From Vulcanococcus sp. Clear-D1 (lineage in GTDB: Bacteria; Cyanobacteriota; Cyanobacteriia; PCC-6307; Cyanobiaceae), in NCBI RefSeq assembly GCF_014654725.1, contig NZ_JACVZV010000015.1, positions 248,001 to 312,000 of the forward strand: a stretch of 64,000 nucleotides of DNA. The letters run 5' to 3'. The notes beneath the pieces were generated by a model. It searched no databases. It was given only the letters and a program-made list of their open reading frames with translations, and had not been told where the DNA came from. Position 1 is the stretch's first letter; each line of letters opens with the position of its first letter. This document shows, piece after piece, positions 52,629 to 60,840 of the stretch. Position numbers and translations under genes: made by a program.

Positions 52629-53369
52629 CTACCGGAGCTGTTCCGGCACCGCGAGCGCGAGGCTCAGGGCCCGGGCAGAGGGCAATTGGTACCAGTTGAG
52701 GCCTGGGTTGTCGTGATGTTCGCGGTGATAGCCAAAGTGAAAACAGGCCAGCAGCGACAGCCAGGGCGGCAGATTCAGGCTGATCGGATGGGCGTTCAGC
52801 TCCGGCAAACGCTGACCGCGATGCGGCAGATAGGTGCCCACCAGGAACAGCTGCCATGAACTGAGCAGCAGTGGAAGGGTGACCACCAGCAGAACGCGCA
52901 CCGCTGCACCCCCTGGGCCAAGAGTTGTTCCGGTCATGGTCAGAAGCAGCAACACCCCCCACCCGCCGAGCAAGCGCAGCATCTGCCCTGCACTGAGATA
53001 GCGCAGCAGAAACTGCCAGTACCACTGCAACACTCCTCGGCGCTGGTCAGAGGGAAAGTCAGGATCGTCAGCTGTGCCTGGTTGGCCGTGATGGCGCTGA
53101 TGCTGCCGGTGGCAAGCCGCATACGGAACACCGGCATAGACCATCAGCGCCAAGGCGCCGATGGCGTTGTTGATCTTGATGCGATCAGGGCAGATCAACC
53201 CATGCATGGCGTCGTGGGCCACGATGAATAACCCTGTCTGCATCTGGGTGCGGAGCAGCACCATGGCCACCAGCAGCCAGACTGAAGAGTGGGTGATCGA
53301 GCTGCCGAGGGCCAGGGCCAGGGAGCAACCCCAGCCCAGGATCAAGGCACCGTTGAGCAGCAGGCTCAA
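52629..53369 (-). CDS. crtW: beta-carotene ketolase CrtW
   Basis: A 246-residue membrane di-iron oxygenase. The histidine boxes are FIVAHDAMHG, CHRQHQRHHG and FGYHREHHDNPGLNWYQLP. CrtW adds 4-keto groups to beta-carotene and gives echinenone or canthaxanthin, the carotenoid bound by OCP. The start is TTG 53369, whose bases overlap the ocp stop (TTGA). It is translationally coupled to ocp. Confidence 0.92.
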   Translation of the reverse strand: MSLLLNGALILGWGCSLALALGSSITHSSVWLLVAMVLLRTQMQTGLFIVAHDAMHGLICPDRIKINNAIGALALMVYAGVPYAACHRQHQRHHGQPGTADDPDFPSDQRRGVLQWYWQFLLRYLSAGQMLRLLGGWGVLLLLTMTGTTLGPGGAAVRVLLVVTLPLLLSSWQLFLVGTYLPHRGQRLPELNAHPISLNLPPWLSLLACFHFGYHREHHDNPGLNWYQLPSARALSLALAVPEQLR

Positions 53370-54319
53370 CGGGCGAACTTGAGCAGTTCAGCCGGGGAAG
53401 CCAGCAGATCAATCGCCACGAAGTAGATCTTGCCCTCTGGATTGAGCAAGAAGCGCCAGGCCACATTCATCCCGATCCCGGCACCGAACCACGGGGTCTG
53501 AACCTTGCCGGTCACCTTGATTTGGGTGAAACCGTCGTTGGTGGGTTCGGCGTAACCGCGTTCCGGCAGGAGCCTCAGGTTTTGGCAGTCTTCGCGGAAA
53601 AAGCGCAGGATGGCGTCGCTGCCCACGATCGGCTTTTGAAACGGCGGCTGGAGGGCGCCGTCCGGCAGAAACAGCTGGATCAGGTTCTCAAAGTCGTTGG
53701 CGTTGAGAAGATCCATGTAGTTGTTCACCGTGGGGTTGATCACGCCCTCGATAAACACTTTCTTGCGCTGCTCCTCAGGGGTGGGTGGTGTGACCGGTTC
53801 CATCACCCGCTGACCCTCTCCTTTGGCGGGATCAAACCCCATATCCACCACAAAGTTGCGCAGCAGCGTGATCTGCTGCCCCTGCTCCACGGCCTTCAAC
53901 GACGACAGCACGGCGGAAGCGTTGGCGGAGAGTTGATAGCCCTCGGGGATCGGCGCCACGCTGCCGGCAGCCATCCACTCACCGAGCTGGTACCAGAAAC
54001 CGAGTTTGATGTTCACTGACCAGGTGGCGTACACGCGGCTGATCGGTGTATCCGCGCTGTTGGCCAGATCGCACATCACCTGGCTCTGCTCCTCAAACGA
54101 CATCGCCTTGATCTCGTTGAGGGTGCGCTCAGCAAATTGCATGCGCGCGGCAGCTGGAGCGGCCACCGTGATCGTGCTTCCCATCTCGAGGTAGGCGTAC
54201 CAGATCAGAGCGAGCTGATCCTCGGCACTCAGCAGTTGAAAGCGAGCTGTGATCGCCGGCACGACATCAGCCGTGCGTGTTTCTGGAAAGATCTGGGCAG
54301 CCCTTTCAAGCGTGAACAT
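53366..54319 (-). CDS. ocp: orange carotenoid protein
   Basis: A 317-residue photoactive carotenoid protein. The N-terminal helical domain (residues about 1-165) reads LALIWYAYLEMGSTITVAAP and QVMCDLANSADTPISRVYAT. A linker follows, and the C-terminal NTF2-like domain begins INPTVNNYMDLLNANDFENL and has PQ-like text VAWRFLLNPEGKIYFVAIDL. In strong blue-green light it quenches phycobilisome excitation. It is first of ocp-crtW-frp on this strand. Confidence 0.96.
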   Translation of the reverse strand: MFTLERAAQIFPETRTADVVPAITARFQLLSAEDQLALIWYAYLEMGSTITVAAPAAARMQFAERTLNEIKAMSFEEQSQVMCDLANSADTPISRVYATWSVNIKLGFWYQLGEWMAAGSVAPIPEGYQLSANASAVLSSLKAVEQGQQITLLRNFVVDMGFDPAKGEGQRVMEPVTPPTPEEQRKKVFIEGVINPTVNNYMDLLNANDFENLIQLFLPDGALQPPFQKPIVGSDAILRFFREDCQNLRLLPERGYAEPTNDGFTQIKVTGKVQTPWFGAGIGMNVAWRFLLNPEGKIYFVAIDLLASPAELLKFAR

Positions 54320-54544
54320 GCAGGACGATCCAGATGTGAAGGATTATTTCAGACTCTAACCCTTCGCTCGCGCCACTGGGTTTTCTTAGGGTAATCCGGA
54401 GCAAATTCGCGGTGACCCTGCTGCTGGCATGCGATAACTCCAAAATCGCTGTTGATCACGAGCCGGCGCGCAACCGATCACGCATCCCGTCGAAATAGCG
54501 ATGGAGCGCTGCCCTCGAGGCAGCAACCAGGCACTGTTGCCTGC
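54320..54544 (-). promoter_or_regulatory. ocp upstream region
   Basis: About 225 bases without a gene. On the minus strand GAAATAATCC lies within 50 bases of the ocp start and may hold a -10-like TAAT part; no convincing -35 partner is seen. Confidence 0.35.
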
Positions 54545-54778
54545 TCAGCGCTGGGCTGCTTCAGGCTTACGAAAGAGCCCATCGAGGTAGTGGCGAACTA
54601 CCGGCTTGTCCTGGCATCCCTGCTGGAACAGAAACCCAGCCAGGGCGGATTGCATCAAGCGGTACTGGTCCCACTGCGGATGCTGCTCAATAAACCCAAC
54701 CATCGATTCGAACAGATCAGCCGGGAACTGGTTTTCCACACTCACGTGTTCCGGCATGTGGTCGGGAATCGCCTGCAT
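54545..54778 (-). CDS. DUF2811 family protein, copy 2
   Basis: A 77-residue DUF2811 protein (MQAIPDHMPEHVSVENQFPA) with FESMVGFIEQHPQWDQYRLM and QQGCQDKPVVRHYLDGLFRK. It is the close paralogue of copy 1 at 45658-45903. Start ATG 54778 is chosen; GTG 54802 would add eight residues. It lies downstream of a 400-base region that shares several blocks with that upstream of copy 1. Confidence 0.85.
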   Translation of the reverse strand: MQAIPDHMPEHVSVENQFPADLFESMVGFIEQHPQWDQYRLMQSALAGFLFQQGCQDKPVVRHYLDGLFRKPEAAQR

Positions 54779-54802
54779 CGCACCTCGCTCGCTCTGACCC
54801 AC

Positions 54803-55196
54803 CCATCAGCGCACGGAGAGCCACCCGCCGTCAAAACCGCTCGAATCAGACTGCTGGATCCTGTCGCAAACCTAGAAGCGTTGCGCCGCAGCGGCTTTGC
54901 CGCCTCACGCCAGGTGCTTCAGCCCACTGCTGGTGCCCGCTCTGACGGCTGTCAAGGGGAGAAGCGTTTTCCGGACGGATACAGCGAGCGCCTGACGCTC
55001 ACTTGAGTCTGTGCTGCGACCGATGGGGAAAACCTGTGGAAAAGCGTGCCGGGGCTGTGGGTAGGTTCGCTCTTCAGTGCTGCTGATCGGTCGCAGCGGC
55101 TGGGCAAGCAATCGCGATCTGAGGTGGATCCGGTGCTGACTGGTACTTGACCGATCACGCTTTGCCGCCGCTCAACCCAGCGCACCAACGGGCATC
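54803..55196. promoter_or_regulatory. upstream region of DUF2811 copy 2
   Basis: No gene is seen. Blocks shared with 46040-46200 are CTGTCAAG, GAGAAGCGTTTTCCGGA-like text, TTGAGTCTGT and the DnaA-box element. On the minus strand TTGACAG again precedes the gene. The order and spacing match copy 1. Confidence 0.6.
55023..55043. promoter_or_regulatory. 21-bp DnaA-box element, copy 2
   Basis: Identical over 21 bases to 46136-46156. TGTGGAAAA lies at 55035-55043 and the near match TGGGGAAAA 11 bases earlier. About 245 bases upstream of DUF2811 copy 2. Confidence 0.7.
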
Positions 55197-55229
55197 GTGA
55201 TTAGAAGGAGGTCACTGCGCTATCCCGTC

Positions 55230-56228
55230 GTGTCGATCACTGTCTGGCAGGCCCTGGAGGCTGGCGGTCGCCTCGAGCCCGCCACGCGCCCCATGCTCGA
55301 GCCCGCGGCCGATGAGCTTGTGCTGGAGGTGCTGCACTGCGGCCTCTGCCACAGCGATCTCTCCATGCTCGACAACCAGTGGGGTATGAGCAACTACCCC
55401 TTGGTTCCAGGCCATGAGGTGGTGGGCCGTGTGGTGCAGGTTGGAACGGGTGTGAACCCCGATCTGATCGGTCAGCTGCGCGGCCTCGGCTGGATCAGCG
55501 GCAGCTGCAGCCACTGCCCGCAGTGCCTGGGAGGGTCGGGCAACCTCTGCGCCTCGCTCGAGGCCACGATCGTGGGCCGACAGGGAGGCTTTTCCAGCCA
55601 TGTCACCGCCCGCCAGGACTGGGCCATCCCGTTGCCCGCTGGCATGGACCCTGCCGCTGCCGGCCCCCTGTTCTGCGGTGGCATCACGGTCTTTGCACCA
55701 CTGGTGGATGAGGCGGTGTCTCCCACCGCCCATGTGGCCGTGATCGGCATCGGCGGCCTTGGACACATGGCGCTTCAATTCGCCAGGGCCTGGGGCTGTG
55801 AGGTCACCGCACTCACCACCAATCTGTCGAAGGCGGAGGAGGCCCGTCGCTTTGGGGCGCACCATGTGGAAGCGCTCGAGCGGCTGGCTCACCTGCCGGG
55901 CCGGTTTGATCTGGTGATCAACACGGTGAACCACCCGCTCCAGTGGGGGGACGTGATGGCTTCACTGGCTCCCCGCGGCCGCCTGCATCAATTGGGCGCC
56001 GTTCTCGATCCAATCCAGGTGGGCGCCTTTGACTTGATCATGGGCCGCCGCTCGATCACCGGCAGCCCAACGTCCTCGCCCGCCAGCCTGCTGAAGATGG
56101 TGGACTTCTGCGTGCGCCACAACATTCGCCCCGAAGTGGAGCACCTGCCCATGGATCGCATCAATGACGCGATCGCCAGGCTGCGCCAAGGCGATGTGCG
56201 TTATCGGTTCGTTCTGGATCAAACCTGA
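55230..56228 (+). CDS. zinc-dependent alcohol dehydrogenase
   Basis: A medium-chain dehydrogenase (332 residues from GTG 55230). Catalytic zinc ligands lie in HCGLCHSDLSML and VPGHEVVG, the structural zinc cysteines in SGSCSHCPQCLGGSGNLC, and NAD(P)-binding in GIGGLGHMALQFARAWG. It resembles YahK/cinnamyl alcohol dehydrogenase-like enzymes that reduce aldehydes with NADPH. The frame is open from GTG 55197, with AGAAGGAGG at 55203-55211 but no start codon at the ideal distance; GTG 55230 is the best N terminus. Confidence 0.9.
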   Translation: MSITVWQALEAGGRLEPATRPMLEPAADELVLEVLHCGLCHSDLSMLDNQWGMSNYPLVPGHEVVGRVVQVGTGVNPDLIGQLRGLGWISGSCSHCPQCLGGSGNLCASLEATIVGRQGGFSSHVTARQDWAIPLPAGMDPAAAGPLFCGGITVFAPLVDEAVSPTAHVAVIGIGGLGHMALQFARAWGCEVTALTTNLSKAEEARRFGAHHVEALERLAHLPGRFDLVINTVNHPLQWGDVMASLAPRGRLHQLGAVLDPIQVGAFDLIMGRRSITGSPTSSPASLLKMVDFCVRHNIRPEVEHLPMDRINDAIARLRQGDVRYRFVLDQT

Positions 56229-56412
56229 GGCCTTCGCGCGGCCAAGGGCCAAGCCCGCAGCAGCGACCGCAAGGCGATCGCAGCAGGCCGCTTGGATAAG
56301 GCGGCGTTTTCCACACCATGCCATTCCGGCAGCTGATCGATCACACTGAACACCAGCTGAGACGTGCGACCGGGGCGTAGCTTCAGAGCAATCCTGGCGC
56401 ACTCAGCAGATC
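56225..56412 (-). pseudogene. possible degenerate DUF2811-like remnant
   Basis: A minus-strand frame reads QLVFSVIDQLPEWHGVENAA and LSKRPAAIALRSLLRAW before its stop. PEWHGVEN recalls PEHVSVEN at the start of the DUF2811 proteins, and the DNA there again contains TTTTCCACA (56307-56315), 293 bases from element copy 3. The rest of the family core is missing. A different short real gene is equally possible. Confidence 0.3.
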
Positions 56413-56639
56413 ACTGACCGCCGTTTCGATCTCAATCGGCTCGTTCCGCGACAGGTTGGCTTGCAGCGGGTTTGATCCTGCTGCCTCTTGAGTCAGCGCC
56501 GCTGCAGGCGCATCGGCTGCTGAACCCGAAGGCGTTGCGACATCCAGAGGGATCCTCCGTTGACAACATGAGACGGGCGCCGGACCCATGGGGAAAACCT
56601 GTGGAAAACGTCCCAGCGAGCGGCGCCGATGGCAGTGCC
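56229..56639. other. 410-base region with DnaA-box element, no clear gene
   Basis: Apart from the possible remnant at 56225-56412 and a short Glu/Leu-rich frame on the minus strand (NEPIEIETAVSDLLSAPGLL at its end), no supported gene is seen. Element copy 3 lies at its right end. Confidence 0.5.
56588..56608. promoter_or_regulatory. 21-bp DnaA-box element, copy 3
   Basis: Identical over 21 bases to 46136-46156 and 55023-55043. TGTGGAAAA lies at 56600-56608. A TTGACA hexamer lies 36 bases to the left. It is downstream of the small secreted protein gene that follows. Confidence 0.7.
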
Positions 56640-56942
56640 TCAGAAGCCCTTGGCGCTGCAACGAGCCACGCTGCCCTGCAGTGAGGTCTGCAGATCGCTC
56701 CAGTCATTGGCGGGGAACACCGCTGCAAAGGCCTGGAGGTTGTTGTTCAAAATGGTGAGCGCCTGGCCGCGCAGCGAACACGCCTGGGCTTCGTTTTTGG
56801 CACGCACCGCCACGATCGCGTCGTCGAGCAGGCTCTGCAGTTGCTGCTGCTGGGCAACCACCTCCTGCGGAGGAGCGTCTTGAGCCAGAACCGGAGTCAG
56901 AGCCGAAGCGCTGATGGCCAAGGCGGCAAGCAGACGACGCAT
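56640..56942 (-). CDS. small secreted hypothetical protein
   Basis: A 100-residue exported protein: signal MRRLLAALAISASALTPVLA, then a helical Gln-rich part (EVVAQQQQLQSLLDDAIVAV) and two cysteines in QACSLRG and VARCSAKGF that could form a disulfide. ATG 56942 is chosen by the signal. Function unknown. Confidence 0.7.
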   Translation of the reverse strand: MRRLLAALAISASALTPVLAQDAPPQEVVAQQQQLQSLLDDAIVAVRAKNEAQACSLRGQALTILNNNLQAFAAVFPANDWSDLQTSLQGSVARCSAKGF

Positions 56943-57011
56943 CGTTGTCGAGCGGATCACGGCACCATCATCTGTTGCGGGATCCGCCCTCACCCGAAGC
57001 TCTTGCCGGTC

Positions 57012-57233
57012 TCACCACATCCACTCGTCCGGCGAGGGAATGCCGTTCTCCCGGCGCACCCGGGCAAGCCTGGCCTCCTGCTTGGCCTCCTCCTCCGTTC
57101 GGCTCAGCCATGGCCTCCGGCGTTCACCCGAGCGGGCCAGATCGAGGGCGGACGGCAGCCGCACCACCTTCCATTCCGCCTGATCAAGAGGAGGTGCTGA
57201 GGAAGGAGAACGCAACGTTGATGGCCGCACCAC
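57012..57233 (-). CDS. small basic hypothetical protein
   Basis: A frame of up to 73 residues from GTG 57233. Its second half, RRPWLSRTEEEAKQEARLAR followed by VRRENGIPSPDEWMW, looks like a real helical protein; the first half is Ser/Pro-rich. An internal GTG (at KVVRLPSAL) would give about 50 residues. Function unknown and start uncertain. Confidence 0.45.
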   Translation of the reverse strand: MVRPSTLRSPSSAPPLDQAEWKVVRLPSALDLARSGERRRPWLSRTEEEAKQEARLARVRRENGIPSPDEWMW

Positions 57234-57372
57234 AACTGGGAAGGGATCCGGGTAGCCAGGCCTGAGCCAATGGCGCCGTTGTCATCCACGTCCATCAGCT
57301 CACAGCGCCAGGCCGTCCGTCAAGCGCAACCTTTTAGAAGGCGGCATGCTGTGGCTCAGCTGCAACTGATGG

Positions 57373-57798
57373 ATGTCCGCCCGGCATGCCCTCCTGCTCA
57401 GCGCCGTTGCGCTGGTGTCGCCCGCTGCTTTTGCCGAACCGTCTGCCCCCCAACCCGTGCTGATGGATTGCGCCGGGAAGGGCGTGAGCCGTCCCACAGC
57501 GATTCAGATCTCCTGCGCCGATGGCGGCATCATGGTGAGTGGCATCCGTTGGAGCCGCTGGGACATGAACGGTGCCAAGGGCACCGGCAACCTTGTGGTG
57601 AACAGCTGCATCTACAAGGGTGGCCCCAGCTGCGTGGAGGGCCAAACGATGAGCTACCCGGCAACGCTCAGCCTGGGCCGTCCGGCCAGTGGCGAGGGCA
57701 TCACCGCCCTCACCGAACTGAAGCTCCGCTTTACCGATCAAGGACCGGCTGGGCTCAGCAGTGGCAGCTATCGGATCGACAACCCGCGGCGCCCCTGA
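57373..57798 (+). CDS. secreted hypothetical protein
   Basis: A 141-residue exported protein with signal ALLLSAVALVSPAAFA and a mature part that begins PVLMDCAGKGVSRPTAIQIS. It has four cysteines (DCAGKG, ISCADGG, NSCIYKG, SCVEGQ), a likely pair of disulfides, and IMVSGIRWSRWDMNGAKGTG. It is of the type found in bacteria as small secreted proteins with unknown roles. ATG 57373 is the start. Confidence 0.75.
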   Translation: MSARHALLLSAVALVSPAAFAEPSAPQPVLMDCAGKGVSRPTAIQISCADGGIMVSGIRWSRWDMNGAKGTGNLVVNSCIYKGGPSCVEGQTMSYPATLSLGRPASGEGITALTELKLRFTDQGPAGLSSGSYRIDNPRRP

Positions 57799-57830
57799 GG
57801 CCAGCATGATGGGCCTTTCACGGGTAGACC

Positions 57831-58109
57831 ATGCACGCCAGCTGGAACGGAGCGGTGATCGCCAGCAGCGATGACATCGTCAAAGTGGAAGGCAATGCCT
57901 ATTTCCCGGCTGAGAGCCTGGTGATGGAGCACCTGCAGCCTTCGAATCACCGCACCACTTGCGGCTGGAAGGGTGAGGCTCACTACTACGACGTCGTCGT
58001 GAACGGCCAGGTCAATAGCAATGCCGCCTGGTTCTACCCGGAACCCAAATCAGCCGCCGCCGAGATCAAAGGGCGTGTCGCCTTCTGGCGCGGCGTGACG
58101 GTGTCTTAA
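57831..58109 (+). CDS. DUF427 domain protein
   Basis: A 92-residue DUF427 protein (MHASWNGAVIASSDDIVKVE) with GNAYFPAESLVMEHLQPSNH, TTCGWKGEAHYYDVVVNG and AAWFYPEPKSAAAEIKGRVA. The family is a small beta-barrel of unknown function. It lies 32 bases after the secreted protein gene. Confidence 0.9.
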   Translation: MHASWNGAVIASSDDIVKVEGNAYFPAESLVMEHLQPSNHRTTCGWKGEAHYYDVVVNGQVNSNAAWFYPEPKSAAAEIKGRVAFWRGVTVS

Positions 58110-58133
58110 ATGGTGTCCTGAACCCGGGCCGAT

Positions 58134-58427
58134 TCACTCAAACGGCGCGATCAGCACCGGCACCGTGACGAAGGGATCAAAGCTATTGGCCGGGGTCGAC
58201 TGCATCGGCGTTGCTTGGGGCACAGGTGCCGGTACGGAGCGGCGGCGTGTGCCACCACTACCACTGCTGCTACTGCTTCCGCTACCCGCTGAACTGCTGC
58301 GACGTGAGCTTCCGCCGCTCGAGCGCTGGATCGGCTGCTCCTTGAGATCGCTGCGCACCTGATTGAGCAGCTTGTAGTGGTTCGTGCTGCTGTATTTCCG
58401 CAGCAGGGCAGGATCCCAGCTCATCAA
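58134..58427 (-). CDS. conserved hypothetical protein with Ser-rich middle
   Basis: A 97-residue protein. The N terminus MSWDPALLRKYSSTNHYKLL and NQVRSDLKEQPIQR is helical and looks conserved in picocyanobacteria. The middle is a Ser/Gly run, and the end PANSFDPFVTVPVLIAPFE is short and hydrophobic. ATG 58424 or 58427 is the start. Function unknown. Confidence 0.7.
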   Translation of the reverse strand: MMSWDPALLRKYSSTNHYKLLNQVRSDLKEQPIQRSSGGSSRRSSSAGSGSSSSSGSGGTRRRSVPAPVPQATPMQSTPANSFDPFVTVPVLIAPFE

Positions 58428-58575
58428 GACACGCTCTCACTCGTTGGATCACCCTAGGCGGCCCCAGCCACGCCAGAAAGCGTGATAACTTGTCACAGCG
58501 ACAACTGGAAGTCGATCCGCTTACGGGTTTCCTCGAGTGGTCCTTCCCGCGTCCAACCCACACTCTTGCGTACCT

Positions 58576-59166
58576 ATGTCCAGGCTCGTCGGTCTGCAGG
58601 CTCCCGATTTCACCGCCACCGCTGTGGTGGATCAGGAATTCAAGGAGGTCACCCTCTCCTCCTACCGCGGCAAGTACGTGGTGCTGTTCTTCTATCCCCT
58701 CGATTTCACCTTCGTCTGCCCGACGGAGATCACCGCCTTCTCTGATCGCTACAGCGAGTTCTCCAGCCGCAACTGCGAAGTGCTGGGCGTGTCGGTGGAC
58801 AGCCAGTTCTCCCACCTGGCCTGGATCCAGACCGACCGCAAAAACGGCGGTATCGGTGACATCGCCTACCCGCTGGTGGCCGACCTCAAGAAGGACATCG
58901 CCCGTGCCTACGAGGTGCTCGACGAGGAAGCTGGCGTGGCCCTGCGCGGTCTGTTCATCATCGATCCCGATGGTGTGATCATGCAGAGCACCATCAACAA
59001 CCTGCCCGTGGGCCGCAGCGTCGACGAGACCCTGCGTCTGCTCCAGGCCTTCCAGCACATCCGCAACAACCCCGACGAGGTGTGCCCCGCCAACTGGACC
59101 CCCGGCGAGAAGACCATGAACCCCGACCCCGTGAAGAGCAAAGAGTTCTTCGCTGCCGTCAACTGA
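58576..59166 (+). CDS. 2-Cys peroxiredoxin
   Basis: A 196-residue typical 2-Cys Prx. [37 protein letters not shown] (peroxidatic Cys) and [15 protein letters not shown] (resolving Cys) are present. It reduces hydrogen peroxide and organic peroxides using thioredoxin and is important under light stress. ATG 58576 is chosen over GTG 58537. A strong terminator follows. Confidence 0.96.
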   Translation: MSRLVGLQAPDFTATAVVDQEFKEVTLSSYRGKYVVLFFYPLDFTFVCPTEITAFSDRYSEFSSRNCEVLGVSVDSQFSHLAWIQTDRKNGGIGDIAYPLVADLKKDIARAYEVLDEEAGVALRGLFIIDPDGVIMQSTINNLPVGRSVDETLRLLQAFQHIRNNPDEVCPANWTPGEKTMNPDPVKSKEFFAAVN

Positions 59167-59184
59167 GTCCAACTCAGGCAGTCA

Positions 59185-59208
59185 GGGGCCCTTCGGGGCC
59201 CCTTTTTT
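59185..59208 (+). terminator. intrinsic terminator of peroxiredoxin gene
   Basis: GGGGCCC, loop TTCG, GGGCCCC and TTTTTT, 18 bases behind the stop. Confidence 0.94.
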
Positions 59209-59217
59209 GTGTCTGGA

Positions 59218-60177
59218 TCAGGCGCTGAGCAGCCGCAGTTGGCCGGAGCGACCATCCAGCTCAGCCTGAGGGCCCAACGGCAAGGCCAGATTGGGGCGTC
59301 CATGGCCAACGGGAAGGTTGCGGACCAGCGGCACCCCCAGGGGTGCCAGCCGCTCCAGCAGGATCTCCTCCATCGAGAAGTCGCCTGTCAGCACGTCGTC
59401 CTCCGCCCAGCTGAAACGGCCCAGCCCGATCCCCGCCACCCCATCCAGCAGACCACTGCTGCGCCACTGGGTGAGCTGGCGATCGATGCGATAGGGAGCC
59501 TCACCGGTGTCTTCCAGCACCAGAATCGCCCCCTTCAATGGAGGCAACCAAGGCGTGCCGATCAGGCTGGTCGCGATGGTGAGGTTGCTCACCACCAGCG
59601 GGCCGCGAGCCACTCCGCCCTGCACCGGGAAGCCCTGCAGTGGGGCCACAGGCCGGTGTTGCAGCAGGGCCACCAGCCGCTGCCACCCCGCTGCGTCACG
59701 GCCAAACCAGCCGTGGACGCCGCCAACACTGCCTGCAGCCCACTGCGCTAACAGCAGCGCAGAACAATCCGAAAAGCCCAGGCACCAACGCGGCGAGGCC
59801 GGACATCTCCAGCCCGCCTCCAGAACACGCGCACTGCCCCAACCAGCGCCCACGTAGAACAGCGCATCCACGCGAGGATCGAGCCACGCCTGCTGCAATG
59901 CCGCATGGCGGTGAGCATCGGTTCCAGCGAACCAGTGCCAGCGCTGGTGGAGTCCGGGCGGACGCAACAGCTCCCATCCTTCTGCGGCGCAACGCTGGCT
60001 GAGCTGATCCAGCAACGGATCGGCCGGATCCAGCCACGTGCCGGGCGCCAGGGCCGCGATGCGGCTGCCACGAGTCAGTGCAGGTGGTTGCGGGGCTGTG
60101 AATTGAGCACCGCCAGCCGCCCCAAAGGCGCTGCCAGCGACGGCAAGGCCAGCCTGCAACAGCCGGCGCCGCCTCAT
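59218..60177 (-). CDS. LD-carboxypeptidase, S66 family
   Basis: A 319-residue exported protein. The N terminus MRRRRLLQAGLAVAGSAFGA has an Arg-rich start followed by a hydrophobic part, possibly Tat-like. The S66 fold shows ALAPGTWLDPADPLLDQLSQ and the nucleophile serine in LGFSDCSALLLAQW. AILVLEDTGEAPYRIDRQLT and PVGHGRPNLALPLGPQ hold the Glu and His. It removes D-amino acids from LD-linked peptidoglycan peptides in recycling. It lies 7 bases behind purQ. Confidence 0.88.
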   Translation of the reverse strand: MRRRRLLQAGLAVAGSAFGAAGGAQFTAPQPPALTRGSRIAALAPGTWLDPADPLLDQLSQRCAAEGWELLRPPGLHQRWHWFAGTDAHRHAALQQAWLDPRVDALFYVGAGWGSARVLEAGWRCPASPRWCLGFSDCSALLLAQWAAGSVGGVHGWFGRDAAGWQRLVALLQHRPVAPLQGFPVQGGVARGPLVVSNLTIATSLIGTPWLPPLKGAILVLEDTGEAPYRIDRQLTQWRSSGLLDGVAGIGLGRFSWAEDDVLTGDFSMEEILLERLAPLGVPLVRNLPVGHGRPNLALPLGPQAELDGRSGQLRLLSA

Positions 60178-60184
60178 GGCTGGC

Positions 60185-60838
60185 TCAACCGATCAGGCTG
60201 GCCAGCAAGCGACGCCCATCCACACCGCCAGTGGTTGGATCACAGGCGCGCTCGGGATGGGGCATCAGGCCCAGCACATTGCCCTGGGTGTTGCTCAGAC
60301 CAGCCACATCGCCCACCGAGCCGTTGGGGTTGTTGCAGTAGCGCAGCACCACCTGGCCGGAATCGCCCAGCTGCTTGAGCAGCTCGGGATCCGCCTGGTA
60401 GCGCCCTTCGCCATGGGCGATCGGGAAATTCACCACCTCACCGCTGGTGTAGCCCTGCAGCCAGGAGCACGGGCCAGGTTCCACTCGCAGATCGGTGGGC
60501 TCACAAATGAAGTGCAGCTTTTGGTTGCGCGTGAGCGCTCCAGGCAGAAGCCCCATCTCCGTCAGCACTTGGAAGCCGTTGCAGATGCCGAGCACCCGCC
60601 CACCGCGCTCGGCGAAGGCGGCCACCTCCTGGAGCACCGGAGCGAAACGAGCGATGGCGCCGCAGCGCAGGTAATCCCCATAGCTGAAGCCACCCGGGAT
60701 CACCACGGCATCGAGGCCGCTCAGATCACGCTCCTCATGCCAGAGAAAACGGGTCTTGATACCAAGGCAGCCCTCAGCGGCCCATTGCACGTCCCGGTCG
60801 CAGTTCGAACCGGGGAACACCACCACACCAAGGCTCAT
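60185..60838 (-). CDS. purQ: phosphoribosylformylglycinamidine synthase, glutaminase subunit
   Basis: A 217-residue class I amidotransferase. [18 protein letters not shown] starts it, GICNGFQVL carries the nucleophile cysteine, and [11 protein letters not shown] has the catalytic His and Glu. With PurL and PurS it makes FGAM in purine synthesis. The ATG is 2 bases after the purS stop. Confidence 0.96.
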   Translation of the reverse strand: MSLGVVVFPGSNCDRDVQWAAEGCLGIKTRFLWHEERDLSGLDAVVIPGGFSYGDYLRCGAIARFAPVLQEVAAFAERGGRVLGICNGFQVLTEMGLLPGALTRNQKLHFICEPTDLRVEPGPCSWLQGYTSGEVVNFPIAHGEGRYQADPELLKQLGDSGQVVLRYCNNPNGSVGDVAGLSNTQGNVLGLMPHPERACDPTTGGVDGRRLLASLIG

Positions 60839-60840
60839 GC

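Noticed and set aside
57270-57809. A 179-residue plus-strand frame overlapping the secreted protein gene at 57373
   Set aside because: The alternative frame lacks a signal peptide and motif; the 57373 frame has a clear signal and paired cysteines.
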